Shown: positions 9,681 to 22,310, counted from the first letter of the stretch. The stretch is DNA of 64,000 nt from Capra hircus (GCF_001704415.2 NC_030808.1:132633089-132697088); one strand, 5' to 3'. Notes: generated by a model not told the origin, from the letters alone. A program made the numbers and translations.

Positions 9681-11839
9681 GTGAGACGCTTTTTATTGTT
9701 CCCTTTTCAATGTTGGTTAAAAAAAAAAAACTCTGGGCGATGGTAACAGGAACGGTTTGACGGCCGGGTAGTTTGTATTAAGCTTTTGTTATTTGTGCGG
9801 TAGTGCAAGGTCTTTAGTTTTGAAACTCGCCAGAGGACTTTTGCCCGGCATTTGGAACAGAACCTTCTAAACCGCCCTGTACGGCGGCCTCAATGTTCAA
9901 AACTGTTTAATTCGCCTTAAGTCATTTCTGTACCATTTCTGGTGGTGGGTTTCTGTTTTTTTTTTCCCTGAAAAAGGGGAAATCATGCATGCTGCTGCCT
10001 TAAAATAATTTTTTTTTTTTTACGCTTTCGATAACAACTGACAAAACACCTACCTTGGTTAAACCTGGTTTAAACTTGTACATGTGGCGTGTTTGCATTT
10101 CTCCAAACGTGTTAGGTGTGGACGATGGTATAGCGGGTGAACTCGGTGTGGAACTTTCCCCCCAGGTTCTTCTAATGCTTTGACAGCTTGACGGTAAGCG
10201 ATGATCCAGGGCAGACTGATGGTAATAAGTGCTTTTTGGCTGGTGGGGTTTTTACAGGATTACTTTTTCTTTGGCTTTACTATATCGTGGCTTGGTAGAA
10301 AGTGATTTTAGGTGTTTTTGTTCAAGAAGTATTAGTTCGTGCTGGGCAGGATATTTTCCAAGTTATTTTTGAGAGATGAAGTTGCTTAACATTAGTGTTA
10401 AAAAAATGGTAATAACTTGTGATTATTATCGAAGTGATTGAAACTTATTTTTCAATAACACACCGAGACTGAAAGCTTTAATATAAAGGAAAGGGCAGCT
10501 GGTAAAACCAAAACAAAATAGTAATACTCCACATTCTTATTTCTCCAAACTTCTGAGATTTTGTTGATCCACTTGTTTAGTCAGAATTTGAGAAATTCAG
10601 TCGTTTCAGACTTTCACTTAAAGAGAGATTTTGCGACTGTAGTGGCTGAAGGGAGAAATAGTATTCATCTGAGATTCAGCATTTTCTGTATAGCTCTGGA
10701 GCAAAGCACTGAGGAGGGTGCAGAAAAGGTGAAGAGGTTTTTTTTTGTTTGTTTGTTTGTTTTTTGCACGTCAGGTCCTTAATACAATCTCATAGACATT
10801 TAAGTAACAGTGTTCGAATGTGATTAAGTGCTACGCTGATTGGTAAGGGAGACTTAACCCTTATAGAGAAGCAGTTGCCCTGGGTAAATAAGTTAACTGC
10901 CCCCGGACCTCAGTTTCTTAACGTGTAAAATGAGAGTTTTGGGCTAGATTCACAGTTTCCTTTCTGCTCTTAGAAATATAAGAATTTGCTTGATTTCAGC
11001 GTTCTATCCCACCTCATTCACCCTCTCTTTTTTGTATGGAGTACTTTATTTTATGCCTTTACAGCTTTTGATAGTTCGTGGAATGAGGAGATGGGGCTGC
11101 TGTAACAACTTTTTACACAAACTTTTCTGTTTGTGGGGATTGCTACTATGGTAATGTAGAGGGCATAAGCCAGCCCATCCTGGCCTGCTAGAACTGCAAT
11201 AAAGAGTGATGTCATAATCCAGGTAACACTTGAATATCTGGTAGGTCTCCTTTTTACAAGATAGAGGGAACTTAGTTCTTTAAGAGGGAAATGGTAGTTT
11301 TGAAATAGTGTAGGTGCTTGGCTCTTATCAGTGCTTCAGGACAGTTGTGATCTAATTGAACATTTTCTAGAGTCTCACCTGGATTTTAAAAAATGTTATT
11401 AATGCTACGTTAGAACCTTTTTTTAAAACCAGTTTGACAACTCAAAAAGAAAGTTTTCTGACATTGGGGCTTGGTAATAATTCCTTTTTCAAATGTCTCT
11501 TTCCCATCATTCTATGGGAGAGATTTGTGGGTTCCACTTTGCCTTTATAATTAAGTAGCTGGCATAACATTTCAGCATTATAGGTGTAGGTTCAGTTTTT
11601 CCCCCTTGTCTCTTTGGATGTAACTCTGTGGTTATCAAGAGATGGGAAAAAAAAATCTGTTATTTGAATTCAGATCCAACATTTTTCATTTTTGTACCAG
11701 ATACTATCCTAGACCCCGTCTTCTTAGCTGAAAAGTAGTTATTTCAATTAACAGGGCATGTGCAGTCTTAATAAGGATAAACAGATATGTAAAAACTAAG
11801 TTTAATTCTCTTGGTGCTTTTAATAGGAAGTTTGTTTCA

Positions 11840-12110
11840 ATAGGTCCTTCAGTGTCTGACCCAGTCCTACCTTTTCAGCTTTGTATTCAACTGCCCTCAT
11901 ATATAATTTCAGTCAGTTTAGTATTTTTGTCTTTTCAAATGTACATACCTTATGACTGCCTCCTCTTTTCCCCACCTTTGCACTCTGAAGTTCCTTCTAC
12001 CTAAAATATATTTCTATTCTGTATGGTCTAACTCCCTCCTCAGTGAATTCTTTGTTCTAATCATAGGCACTTTTAACTCTTGTAGTGCAGTTTTTATATA
12101 AAATTATTCT
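11840..12110 (+). repeat. L2-like fragment
   Basis: Words typical of the LINE2 3' region occur in order: CTGACCCAGTCCTACC, CTTTGCACTCTGAAGTTCC, CTAACTCCCTCCTCAGTG. Degenerate; boundaries approximate. Confidence 0.5.
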
Positions 12111-12540
12111 ATCTTAGGGTGAATACTAAGTTTTTGTACATTTTTGTGTTCCTTCTGCCTCATTCTTTCCTATCCAGTGACTTGCATGTAGGTGTTTATG
12201 ACAGACTCAGAGGAAGAAAGTGAGGAGGTGGGGAGGTAAAAAAGATCTATGAACTTTGCAGTTAGGTACAAATCCTAACTTTGCTACTTGCTGTCTAGGC
12301 ACGTTATTTTAACTTTTCGCCTGAATTTCCTCTATGTACAGAAGGGGATAGTTATGCCTTCTTTAAGTTTTGTTTCTCCAAATCTGTGTTATATGTGTTT
12401 ATTTTTAAGGAGGAAAAGCCTTTTGAACCCATGAGAACAAGTGTGTGGACTTGCTGTCTGGCTTAGTATCCTACTTTTGCAGAGAGGTAGAGAAAGGTAG
12501 GGGGAAGTGAGAGATTGAACCATCAGTTCAAATATTGTGA

Positions 12541-12738
12541 GTGAGTGAAAGTTGCTCAGTCGTGTCCTACTCTTTGCGACCCCATGTACAGTCCATGGAC
12601 TTCTCCAGGCCAGAATACTTGAGTGGGTAGCCTTTCCCTTCTCCAGGGGATCTTCCCAACCCAGGGATTGAACCCAAGGCCTTTGGCATTGCAGGCGGAT
12701 TTTTTTTTACCAGCTGAACCACAAGGGAAGCCCGTGTG
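12541..12738 (-). mobile_element. Bov-tA SINE
   Basis: Reverse-oriented copy (AGTTGCTCAGTCGTGTC ... GGGATTGAACCC ... CACAAGGGAAGCCC). Flanked by the 10-bp duplication AATATTGTGA at 12531-12540 and 12739-12748. Confidence 0.92.
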
Positions 12739-13920
12739 AATATTGTGAAACCTTGAGTATTCACTGGAACTACAGGTTTTGTTATCATTGTTCTTTGAAA
12801 TGTTAATAAGCTGATTATCACTGCTTGTTTTCCAGTTGCTTTGAATGTTTAAACTTTCTGAAGCTTCTGGTGAATGGCAGTGCTTCATAGCAATGCTCCA
12901 GAGAGTTATTATTGTTTCTAGGCCACAGAAACAGTGACCAGACAGTACTACTGCAGGTACTAATTTTGTGTCAGTTTTTTCCCCTTGTTATAAATGTTGA
13001 GCTTTATTATTTTGTCATTTGTCTTGAAGTATGTAGAATTTACTTTTGATGGCATGAGACTTCATAAATTCTCAGGATTTTAAGTTTTTTGTTAAGCTTT
13101 TAAGTCCTCAAATGGTGTAATAAGTTTAATATGTTAGAATCAAATACTGTTAGAACTGAAAGGACAATATAAGTGAGTGGAAAAATATTACTCTCTGACA
13201 TATTTGGAGTCCTGTAAATTAATCATGGTCACATCTCTACTCAGGGACGTGAATATTTCCCTGATGTTTTAAATTCTAGAAATGAAATGGTTTTGGCTTT
13301 TACTGAATAGTTGTGAAACTTTTGGATATCCAGTTTCTCATTTATAAAATAGAAAGGGGCTGGAGAATAGTACCACTGACTTAGGCTGACCAACTTTTTG
13401 TTTTGAATGTTATAGTCTTAAATCTACTGTTACTCACACTGCATTACAAGGTAGATGGTTCCCTGAGGGTGAGAATCTTGCTGGTCTTGGTCACCTCTGT
13501 AGCCCTGCACCTGACAGTTACTGGCTCAATGGGTATTGTTAAATGGATGAAATTACCGTTAAATAGAACAAGGTTCAAAGTAGGAAGGATGTGCTCTCAG
13601 AATAAAGTGTATGCCTTAAAATTAAATAGGTTTAACTTTATGAAAGACAACTTTCATTTTCCTTATTTGTCTCATTTTGGCATTGTTTGTGGGACCACGT
13701 TGGAATTAGTGCAGTAGATGATCTCAGAAATCTCTTTCAGTTCTGGAATTCTGATTCTTGAAGCAGAAACACTTTGTCTTTTGATTGAGTAAACAATTTA
13801 TAAATAGCAAGAATCTTCTAAAATGAAGTTTGAACATGTAGCCTCGAGTGACTTATTTTAAACTATCTTTTAGACAGTGGCTGAAATAAAAGCCATTTGT
13901 ATAATGTAAGCATTACACTA

Positions 13921-14110
13921 ATTTTTAAATTTTTAATTAATTTATTTGGCTGTGCAGAGTCTTAGTTGCAGCCCATGGGCTCGTCCATGTTTGTTGAGAC
14001 AGGCGAGATCTTTGGTTGTGGCCTGTAGGATCTAGTTCCCTGACCAGGAATCGAACCTGGGCCTCCTGCATTGGGAGCATGGTTTGCCACTGGACTACCA
14101 GGGAAGTCCC
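13921..14110 (-). mobile_element. CHR-type tRNA SINE
   Basis: AATTAATTTATTTGGCTGTG start, GATCTAGTTCCCTGACCAGG core and CTACCAGGGAAGTCCC end, in reverse orientation. Confidence 0.87.
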
Positions 14111-14244
14111 TATACTAATGTTTTATATTTATATTTGTTTCAAGTGTCAGTTCATTTGATACTGTTTTTTTTTTTTGTACCTAAAATCACTGTAGTAAAT
14201 TTTTTTAATTTTAAGCACATAATATAAATATTAAACTTAACCAC

Positions 14245-14526
14245 CTTAACTTTTTTATTAAAAGTTAATTTTTGGCTGTGTTGGATCTTTGTTGCTTCCC
14301 ATAACTTTATTTTTGGTGAGTAGGGGCTAGTCTTCATTGTGGTGTGCGGGCTTCTCTTGAGGTGTCTTCTCTTGTGGAGAATAGGCTATAGGTGAGTGGA
14401 TTTCAGTAGTTGTGGCCTGTGGGCTTAGTTGCTCCAAGACATGTGGAATCTTCTCAGACTGGGGATCAAATTTGTGTCCTCTGCGTTGGCAGGCGGTTTC
14501 TTAATGACTGGACCACCAGGGAAGAC
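14245..14526 (-). mobile_element. CHR-type tRNA SINE, longer subtype
   Basis: Reverse copy with the long body (GTGGTGTGCGGGCTTCTCTT, TGTGGCCTGTGGGCTTAGTT) and the end GACCACCAGGGAAGACT. More diverged than the neighbouring copy. Confidence 0.8.
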
Positions 14527-15420
14527 TGTTAACAATTTTTAAATGTATAGTTCAGTAGTGTTGAATATGTTTACATTGTTGTGGAACAGGTTTCCACAAC
14601 TTTTTTGGTCTTGCAAATCTATGCCTGACAAGCAGCCACCATTTTCTTTCTTCCCCCCAACCCCTTGTAACCACTGCTGTACTTTCTGTCTTTCTGAATT
14701 TGACTGCTGTCACTGATTCCTCATATAAGTAGAATTATATAGTCTTATATTTGTCTTTTTTTTGACTGATTTATTTCACTTAGCATAATGTCTTCAAGGT
14801 TCAAGCATCAGATTTCTTTCCAGCTTTTGGCCACAGCACCTGTGGGATGGTAGTTTTCCCACCAGGGATCAGACCCACCCCCTTTGTGTTGGAAGCACAG
14901 AATCTTTACTACTGGGCAGCCAGGGAAGTCCCAGGATTTCTTTGCTTTTTAAGGCTTAATAATAATTCTCTTGTATGTATAGCACATGCTTACTTTATTC
15001 ATTCATCCACTGTTGAATGTTTGAGTTGCTTCTACTTCTTGACTGTTGTGAATAGTATTAAGAGCATGGGTGTGTAAACAACTCTTTGAGACACTGCTTT
15101 CAGTTCTTTTTGATGTATATATATCCAGAAGTAGGATTGCTGAATTGTGTGATATTTCTTTTTTTTTTTTTGAGGCACTCCATACTGTTTTGTAAAGTCG
15201 TTGTACCGTTTTACAATTCTGCTGGCAAAACAGGGTTTCCAGTTAGTTTCTCCATGTCTTTGCCAACATTTGTATTTCCTGTTTTTTTTTTTTTTTTTTT
15301 TAATGGTAGCCATCCTGATGGGTGTGAGATGATCTCTCATTGTGCTTTGTATTTCTCTGGAGGTTGGTGATTTTTGCATATACTTGCAATTGTATATCGT
15401 CTTTGGAGAATCACTGTTTT
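14527..15420 (-). mobile_element. L1 LINE fragment (antisense), with CHR fragment inside
   Basis: Reads as old antisense L1 (CATAATGTCTTCAAGGTTC, GTGAATAGTATTAAGAGCAT, CCATCCTGATGGGTGTGAGA). A CHR SINE fragment interrupts it at about 14815-14935. Contains a T-run at 15283-15301. Confidence 0.65.
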
Positions 15421-15824
15421 TTTTAAATCTTGAAAATCTTTTATTTTGCTTATAAAGTCTTTATTAATTAATTAGTTATTATGTTCTCAGTGCTGGAATA
15501 AAAGATGAATTAAGACACATAGCCCCAACCATATGTTACTCAGTGATATGGGGAAGACAGATAAGGAAACCAGCAATTATTGTGTGTTAGAGGCACTTAT
15601 ATCAAGTCTCAAGCATTATAATAGAATACTCATATGTTAACTTTGTCACACATGTAAAAACCTCAGAAATTAATAGAGTGGTCCCCCCCCACATGCCTCG
15701 CCCCCAACTTGTTTTTGAATAGCTGTTTGGGTCAAAGTTTGGGCAACCCTGATTGAGGTTAAAGCAGAATTTGGTTTATCAGTTTTTTCTTGGAACTTAA
15801 GTTTGCCTCTCTGATCTGGGAAGA

Positions 15825-16027
15825 AATCTTTGCTCAATCACCCATGTAACTCTTCGCAACTTTTTCGATTGTAGTCTGCCAGGCTCTTTTCTCCATGGGA
15901 TTTTTCAGGCAAGAATACTGAAGCAGGTTGCAATTTCCTCCTCCAAGTGATCTTCCCAACCCAGAGATCGAATCCATGTGTCCTGTACTGCAGCTAGATT
16001 CTTGACCACTGAGCCATCGGGGAAGCC
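15825..16027 (-). mobile_element. Bov-tA SINE, diverged
   Basis: Reverse copy with many changes: TTGCTCAATCACCCATGTAA, CTCCATGGGATTTTTCAGGC, CCCAACCCAGAGATCGAATC, GAGCCATCGGGGAAGCC. The divergence suggests an older insertion than its neighbours. Confidence 0.85.
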
Positions 16028-16191
16028 AAAGGAAGAAAATTATTTAGTATTATGTTTTGGCAGATACTCTTATTTTAGATATATTTACCTGCTGGGTTCT
16101 TTCCCTAAGAAAAATCTCCTTTTTACAGTTTACCATTTTAGTATTCTAAAATTATTTCTAAAATGTTAGTTCCTACTTGGTTATGTTTGAA

Positions 16192-16370
16192 AAGTGAAAG
16201 TCTCTCAGTTTTGTCCAACTCTTTGCGACCCTATGGACTGTAACCTGCCAGGCTCCTCTGTCCATGGAATTCTCCAGGCAGGAATACTGGAGTGGGTTGC
16301 CGTTCTCTTCTCCAGGGGATCTTCCTGACCCATGGATTGAACCCAGGTCTCCCACATTGCAGGCGGATTA
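16192..16370 (-). mobile_element. Bov-tA SINE
   Basis: Reverse copy from GTGAAAGTCTCTCAGTTTTG to the tRNA-like CCCAGGTCTCCCACATTGCA. It stops before the usual GGGAAGCC end, so its tRNA-side end is truncated. Confidence 0.88.
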
Positions 16371-16471
16371 TGTTTATGGACAGTGAAATTGCCTTAGGGA
16401 AAGGATGCAATATGCATTTTTGTGGATGCTGAGTGAGAATAGCTTTGATCCACAGTCCTTTGTCATAAGAT

Positions 16472-16521
16472 AAAACCTACTGAAAAAAAAAACAAAAAAC
16501 AAAAAAAAAACCTACTGAAAA
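16472..16521. repeat. Poly(A)-only insertion with target duplication
   Basis: AAAACCTACTGAAA occurs at 16472-16485 and again at 16507-16520, separated only by an A-rich run with two C interruptions. This is what a retrotransposition that copied nothing but the tail would leave. Confidence 0.6.
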
Positions 16522-16602
16522 TGTAGTAACGGTTCAGGGCAGAAACAGTATGGTACTGTAAAATTAAGCAGCAGAAATTGTTTCAGTCTAGTAGGATCTA
16601 AG

Positions 16603-16980
16603 GGTTTCCCAGGTGTCTCAGTGGTAAAGAATTTACCTGCCAAGCAGGAGATGCAGGTTTCATCCCTGGGTCAGGAAGATCCCCTGGAGAAAAGTGAAAG
16701 TGTTAGTTGCTCAGTTGTGTTCGACTCTTTGCGACCCAAGAACTGTAGCCTAGGGCTTCTCTGTCCATGGAATTCTCTAGCAAGTTATACTGGAGTGGGT
16801 AGCCATTCCCGTCTTCAGGGAAGATCCCTGGGTCAGGAAGATCAGCTGGAGAAGGAAATGGCAACCCACTTCATTATTCTTGCTTAGGAAATCCTATGGA
16901 CAAAGGAGCCTGGGAGGGCTACAGTCCTTGGGGTCTCCAAGGGTCGGGGACATGACTTAGTAACTAAACAGCAGCAGTAG
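16603..16980 (+). mobile_element. Bov-tA SINE split by a second, inverted Bov-tA
   Basis: The outer sense copy starts GGGTTTCCCAGGTGTCTCAG and reaches CCCCTGGAGAA at 16690. An inverted partial copy (from GTGAAAGTGTTAGTTGCTC) fills about 16691-16822. The outer copy then resumes and ends at an AGCAGCAGTAGCAG tail near 16980. The segment CCCTGGGTCAGGAAGATC is present on both sides of the inner copy, consistent with its target duplication. Confidence 0.8.
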
Positions 16981-17797
16981 CAGTGAGATCTAGGAAGTTT
17001 GGGACTTGAGCTGGGCTAAGAGGAATGGTGAAAAGTGAACATTTTCAACAAGACTTAAGAGAGAGAACATTTAGCTTGTTTAGGATGCAGAAAATCAAAT
17101 TTATTTCTAATGAGTCCTTGTAGGAGAGCCCATCTGTGACCCATAGTGGTAACTCAGGGGCCTTTTGTGGGAGGGAACCTTGATGTCAGGCTAAGGAATT
17201 TGACATTTACCATATGACTTGTTCTTTTTCACAGTGTGTTCTATAGGTCACCAAGTCAAAGCCACTGAAAGAGATTGTTAAAATACAGATTCCTGGTTAT
17301 CAGACTGATTGAATTGAAATCTGTGTGGGCAAGGCCTTGTAATCTGCATTTCCCCCCTCCCTCCCAGTATGGGGAGCAGAATTTGGAAATCCCTATTACC
17401 TTCGAGAAATATTTTTAAAGTAGGAGAGTGATGTGATCGAAACTTAATTTTAGAAAAGATTAGTTTGGGGATGGAATTTAGGATTGATTATTGGAGTAAG
17501 TTGAAATTCAGTTAGAAAGAATAATGTGTTTCCTTGTTATAGAGGCCTGAATAGTGATCAGAGTGAAGAGGCAACACTCTAAGATAATGCAAAGGGAAAA
17601 TTTTGTCCTCTTTATGGTTAAAACATTTTAATTCTTTGATATATACTATAGTATACTTTGTTTTTGGCTAGGCATATTTCACTGTGAATGGGCTAAATGA
17701 GATATTTCCTCCCGTTAAATTTATAAAAGTACTAAATTTTACAGATAAAACCTGGCTTGTCAGGTACTCCGGAGAGGTTTCAGTTAAGATAGGAATT

Positions 17798-17926
17798 AGT
17801 GGAGAAGGAAATGGCAACCCACTCCAGTACTCTTGCCTGGAGAATCCCTTGGACAGAGGATCCTGGTGGGCTACAGTCCATGGGGTTGCAGTCGGACATG
17901 ACTGGGCGACTGACACACACACAAAA
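17798..17926 (+). mobile_element. Bov-tA SINE, head missing
   Basis: Starts at GGAGAAGGAAATGGCAACCC and ends at GGGCGACTGACACACACAC; the tRNA-like head is absent. Confidence 0.88.
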
Positions 17927-18068
17927 TCGAGGAGATACTTGATGGTGCAGTACACTTCATCTACTCTCCCATCTCCTGCAGGCAGCACCTGGGAGGCAAG
18001 ATGGCTCCTCCCCACCCCCCACCCCCAAATCCTTTCTGGAAGTCTTGGGGCCTCAGTGCCTGCCAAGA

Positions 18069-18339
18069 GCTGCTGCTGCTAAGTCACGTCAGTCGTGTCT
18101 GACTCTGTGCGGCCCCATAGATGGCAGCCTACCAGGCTCCCCCGTCCCTGGGATTCTCCAGGCAAGAACACTGGAGTGGGTTACCATTTCCTTCTCCAAT
18201 GCATGATAGTGAAAAGTGAAAGTGAAGTCGCTCAGTTGTGTCCAACTCTTCACGACCCCATGGACTGCAGCCCACCAGGCTCCTCCGTCCATCTGATTTT
18301 CCAGGCAAGAGTACTGGAGTAGGGTGCCATTACCTTCTG
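18069..18339 (-). mobile_element. Bov-A2 SINE (dimeric)
   Basis: Reverse copy starting with the (GCT)n tail complement at 18069, two monomers joined by GTGAAAAGTGAAAGTGAAGT, ending at GCCATTACCTTCTGC. A 24-base A-run follows at 18376-18399. Confidence 0.92.
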
Positions 18340-19204
18340 CCTTGGGCAAATAAAAGACTAAGTTGGTTACTGGCAAAAAAAAAAAAAAAAAAAAAAAAGG
18401 AATTAGGACCAAGTGGGCCTGGGGAGAATGAAGAGAAGGATGAAACAGTAATGATTTGATGATGCCTGGGAGTTGGGACTAGTGAGGAAATATTATTGGA
18501 AATGTGTTTAGAAAAGGCTAAAATTGAAACACTTTAATTTTGTGCCCTTTCCTGGAAACCTTGATTTTAAAAATGACCTTATATGCTTTTTGGTATAGTA
18601 AAACAAACAATATAGCTTTTGACTCCTGGGGTTGTGGTTTTCATTCCCTCAAATTAATTTGAACATTCAGTCCTTTTTTTTACACTCCTTGTTTTCATTA
18701 CATTGATAGTATACCATCATTAATTGGTTAATGCTTTATTATATTATCTTCTCTTGGAGTCCACCTGGCTATTTTAATGTATGATTTGATTTGTTTTTGT
18801 GAGTTCTGATTAAATTTTATCTTTTATTTTAAAAGATAGTGTTTCAGAATCCTTATTGTAATTTTTATTTTTCTCTGTGTCCCCAAACTCGCCTTTGAGT
18901 TTTCTTCTTATCCATTTAGTTTATGTTATTGTCTTTTCTCTTTTAAAGATTACTTTTTGTTGTTTCCATGTCAGGAAATTAATTCAGATAATTTTTTCAC
19001 TTTAATTACTGTATGCCTGGCCATTTTCATCTTTTCCCTGTTCTGACTCCATAATATTTTAGCAGAATCTTTCTTGTTCATTGCCTTTCTGCTCAGAAAC
19101 ATCTGGCTTTGTCAAGCTATTTTTATCTAGTTTTATAGCCTGCATATTTTGCATATGTTGATTTTAGTTTGTCTATTAATTAGCAGTTGCCATTTAAAAA
19201 AAGT

Positions 19205-19470
19205 AATTATATTTCTGGCTGAGCTTGTTCTTCATTGTTGCAAGGGCTTTTTTCTAGTTACAGCAAGCAGGGGCTACTCTTAATTGCAGTGCATGGGCTT
19301 CTCATATCCGTGGCTTCTCTTGGGTTGTAGAGTGTGAACTCAGTAGTTTTGGAATGTGGGCTTCCCCACTGTATGTGGGATCTTAGTTCCCCAGCCAGGG
19401 ATCGAACTCATGTTCCCTGCTTTGGAAGGCAAATTCTTAACTAACCACTGGACCACCAGACAAGATCACC
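19205..19470 (-). mobile_element. CHR-type tRNA SINE
   Basis: Reverse copy with TAGTTCCCCAGCCAGGGATC and GACCACCAGACAAGATC; the long-body subtype. Confidence 0.8.
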
Positions 19471-19494
19471 TTGAAGTTTAAATCTCTGTCTCCT

Positions 19495-19700
19495 TTTCTC
19501 CCAGGTGGCACAGTGGTAAAGAATGTGCCTGCCAATGCAGAAGATGTGGGTTCAATCCTGGGTCAGGAAGATCCCTATCATAGGAAATGCAACCCACTCC
19601 AGTATTCTTGCCTGAAAAGTTCCATGGACAGAGGAGTCTGGCAGGCTACAGTCCATGGGGTTGGAAAGAGTCAGACATGACTGAGCTACAGAGCACGGCA
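19495..19700 (+). mobile_element. Bov-tA SINE
   Basis: Sense copy: CCCAGGTGGCACAGTGGTAA head, GTGGGTTCAATCCTGGGTC, and the end GAGTCAGACATGACTGAGC. A small deletion affects the GATCCCTATCATAGG segment. Confidence 0.9.
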
Positions 19701-20159
19701 TATACTCCTGTTGTGAAATTTGGGACTCTGTCCATATATAATATGGGATTATAAAATTAGAAGGGAGCATTCCAGTTCAGGTATCCTTGTGATGGATTTC
19801 TGAATCCCCTCCACAGTTAATTAGTTGGTTGTCCAGCTTATGAGTCAGCTTTTTCAAGATATGACATAAGATATGAGTGGCATATTCTTTCCACCAGAAT
19901 GTCTGAGTGTCTCAGGGATCTTTTAATGATGTCATTGAGCTTGCCAGTTCAATTTTTACATAGATTTTACATGGAAGGTTATTCTTCCTAATGAGAATTA
20001 GACAGGAAGATAAATTGTAAAGCCATTTTCTTCACATCAAATTATCCTTTCTGTAATATTCTTGAAAATTCATCCAAGCCTTTTCCTGAATACCTCTGGG
20101 GTAGGGAGCTAAATTTTACTCTGCAAAATAGCCCTATCTGTTTTGAACCATAGAATTCT

Positions 20160-21530
20160 AATGTTGGGATCTTGAATTATTTTGTGAAACTGTATCTGGA
20201 TAAGAATCAGTGTTGCTTTATCTTGTTTGGCATTTGGGATAGTTATTGGTTCACGATGTTTATGGTCAATTAAAGCATTTTCATAAGTTGGTTGATGGTG
20301 TTGTTTAGATCTTCTCTGTCATTACTGATTTTCTGTTTTGTAAATTTTTAAGAGATATTGTTATCTCTAGCTGTGATTATGGATTTAGCAGTTTCTCTTT
20401 GGAGTTTCTGTCAGTTCTTGCTTGTGTATTTTGAAGTTCTGTTTTTAGGTACATAAAATAATTCTGAACATATGGAGTATAGATGAGATATATAATGTAA
20501 TAGTTATAGAATATAGTTGATCAATATCAAGTTGATTTTTAATATTCTGGTCTAATCCTGTCATCTATCATTTCTAGTTATGTTGCTGTTTGGTTTTTCT
20601 GCTCTGCATGGGTTATACTTTTCTGCCTTTTTTGCATACCTAGTTAATTTTTTAAAAAATGTATTTTTGGCCATGCCGTGGATGCAGGATGTGGGATCTT
20701 AATTTCTCTATCAGAGATTGAACCTTGTGCCCCTTTCGATGGAAGTGTGGATGGAATCTTAACTATAGGACTACCAGGCAAGTCCGTACCTGGTTAATTT
20801 TGATTGGATGCTAGATACTGTGAATTGTACCTTGTAGGTAAAATTTTACGTTGTGGGTGGGTGTTTTTCTCCTATTCTTGAGCTTTGTTCTTGAGAATGA
20901 GGTTAAGTTACTTGGCAGATAGTTTGACCTTTGATCCTTTTGAAGCTTTTTTTTTTTTTCTTTTAAATTAAGGGATAACCAAAGCAGCTTTTGGGGCTGA
21001 TTTTCTGTACTACTGAGGCAAGAACCTTTTAACTACTCTGATGCCTCATGAATTATGTGGTTTCTCACACTAGGTGGTGGAATTAAAAATTGTTCTGCTG
21101 CTTTGCAGTTACAGGTATTGTTCTTTTTGCTCCTTTCTGGAGGTTTTCTCTCCATCCTGGGGTGCTTTCCTCATACACACGTGCTAATCACTTTTTACTC
21201 AGCTGAAGATTTGAAAAGGGCCATGTATGAGTCTGCATTTTTTCACTGTTCAGCGCTCTCATCTCTGGTGTGCTCTGCCCTGAGGCGTTTAGCTGCCTTA
21301 GCACCCAGTTCTGTCTTCTCAGCCCAGGGAGACCCCTGGGCCTTGTTTTGGTTCTCTCTCCTTGTGCTGTGGCCTGAACATTATTTCCAGACAGTAAGCT
21401 GGGATGGCTTAAGTTGTTTGTTACTCCATCCAGGGATCTGTGGAATCCATTGGACAATATATGTGGAAGCCATTGTTTTGTCCAGTTTCTGTTTCAATTA
21501 GGAGAGTAAGTCTGATTATTCCAATTTGTC
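20160..21530 (-). mobile_element. L1 LINE fragments (antisense)
   Basis: Antisense L1 ORF2 and 3' region wording (TTTGGCATTTGGGATAGTTA, GTTATCTCTAGCTGTGATTA, GAGGTTAAGTTACTTGGCAG). A reverse CHR fragment lies at about 20655-20790. The 148-codon + strand ORF at 21055-21501 falls in this block and has no recognisable product. Confidence 0.6.
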
Positions 21531-21724
21531 TGGAAGCAGAATCAGATTATATTTTGAACCTATGTTGTCCCATACAGTAGCCATTATGTGCTGTGACAAT
21601 TCTAAATACAGTTCTTTAGTTACACTTAGCTATATTTTAGGTGCTTGGTAGCCACATGTAGGTAACAACTACCTTATTGCATATGTAAAATATTTCCATC
21701 ATTATGCATAAAACAGTTCTACTG

Positions 21725-21880
21725 GTACTTCCTTGGTGGTCCAGTGGTTAAGACACTGCACTTCCACTGCAGGGAGCACAGGTTCAGTCTCTGGTTGGGG
21801 AACTAAGATGCCGCATACTGTTGGTGGCCAAGAAATAGAAGGAAAAAAAATAACCTTAAAATAATAATAAAGTTCTACTG
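21725..21880 (+). mobile_element. CHR-type tRNA SINE fragment
   Basis: Sense copy: ACTTCCTTGGTGGTCCAGTG, GGTTCAGTCTCTGGTTGGGG, then an A-rich AATAATAATAA tail. Confidence 0.85.
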
Positions 21881-22111
21881 GACAGTGCTAACACAACTAA
21901 AGAAATTAGGTTTATTCCTGAAAGCTGTGGGAGCATTGAAAAATACCTTCAATGTTTTCATCCCAAGTTTTGATTTTTAAAACATTGAGTCCTTAAAACA
22001 TTGTGAACAGATCACTAGAGCTCACCACTGTAGATTTAAAAAACAACTTTCCCAAATCAGTGTTAGTGAATTGGGTTCAAGGAGGTGTTTCACAGTATTC
22101 ATATAGTAAAG

Positions 22112-22310
22112 TGAAGTGCAGTGAAAGTTGCTCAGTTGTGTCTGACTCTTTGCAATCCCATGGACTATATAGTCCATGGAATTCTCCAGGCCAGAATGCT
22201 GGAGTGGCTAGCCAATCCCTTCTCCAGGGGATCTTCCCAACCCAGGGATCGAACCTAGGTCTCCTGATTGGCAGGCTGATTCTTTACCACTGAGCCACCT
22301 GGGAAGACCT
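22112..22310 (-). mobile_element. Bov-tA SINE
   Basis: Reverse copy from GTGAAGTGCAGTGAAAGTTG to GAGCCACCTGGGAAGACC, with the tRNA-like CCCAGGGATCGAACC intact. Confidence 0.92.

Larger units (their letters stand above)
7440..9700 (+). promoter_or_regulatory. MSL2: CpG island, MSL2 promoter and leader
   Basis: From about 7.44 to 9.70 kb the sequence changes abruptly from AT-rich to GC-rich with dense CpG, covering exon 1. It carries three palindromic NRF1-like motifs (centres near 8063, 8200 and 8322) and a YY1-like AAGATGGCC at 8674-8682. No TATA box is evident. This is the expected form of a broadly expressed CpG-island promoter. The YY1-like site is of the kind found just inside many transcripts, so a start near 8.65-8.70 kb is plausible, but this is inference; cap-site data are needed for an exact position. 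Confidence 0.85.

Noticed and set aside
21055..21501. 148-codon + strand ORF
   Set aside because: Falls in antisense L1-like sequence, with hydrophobic low-information composition and no recognisable domain.
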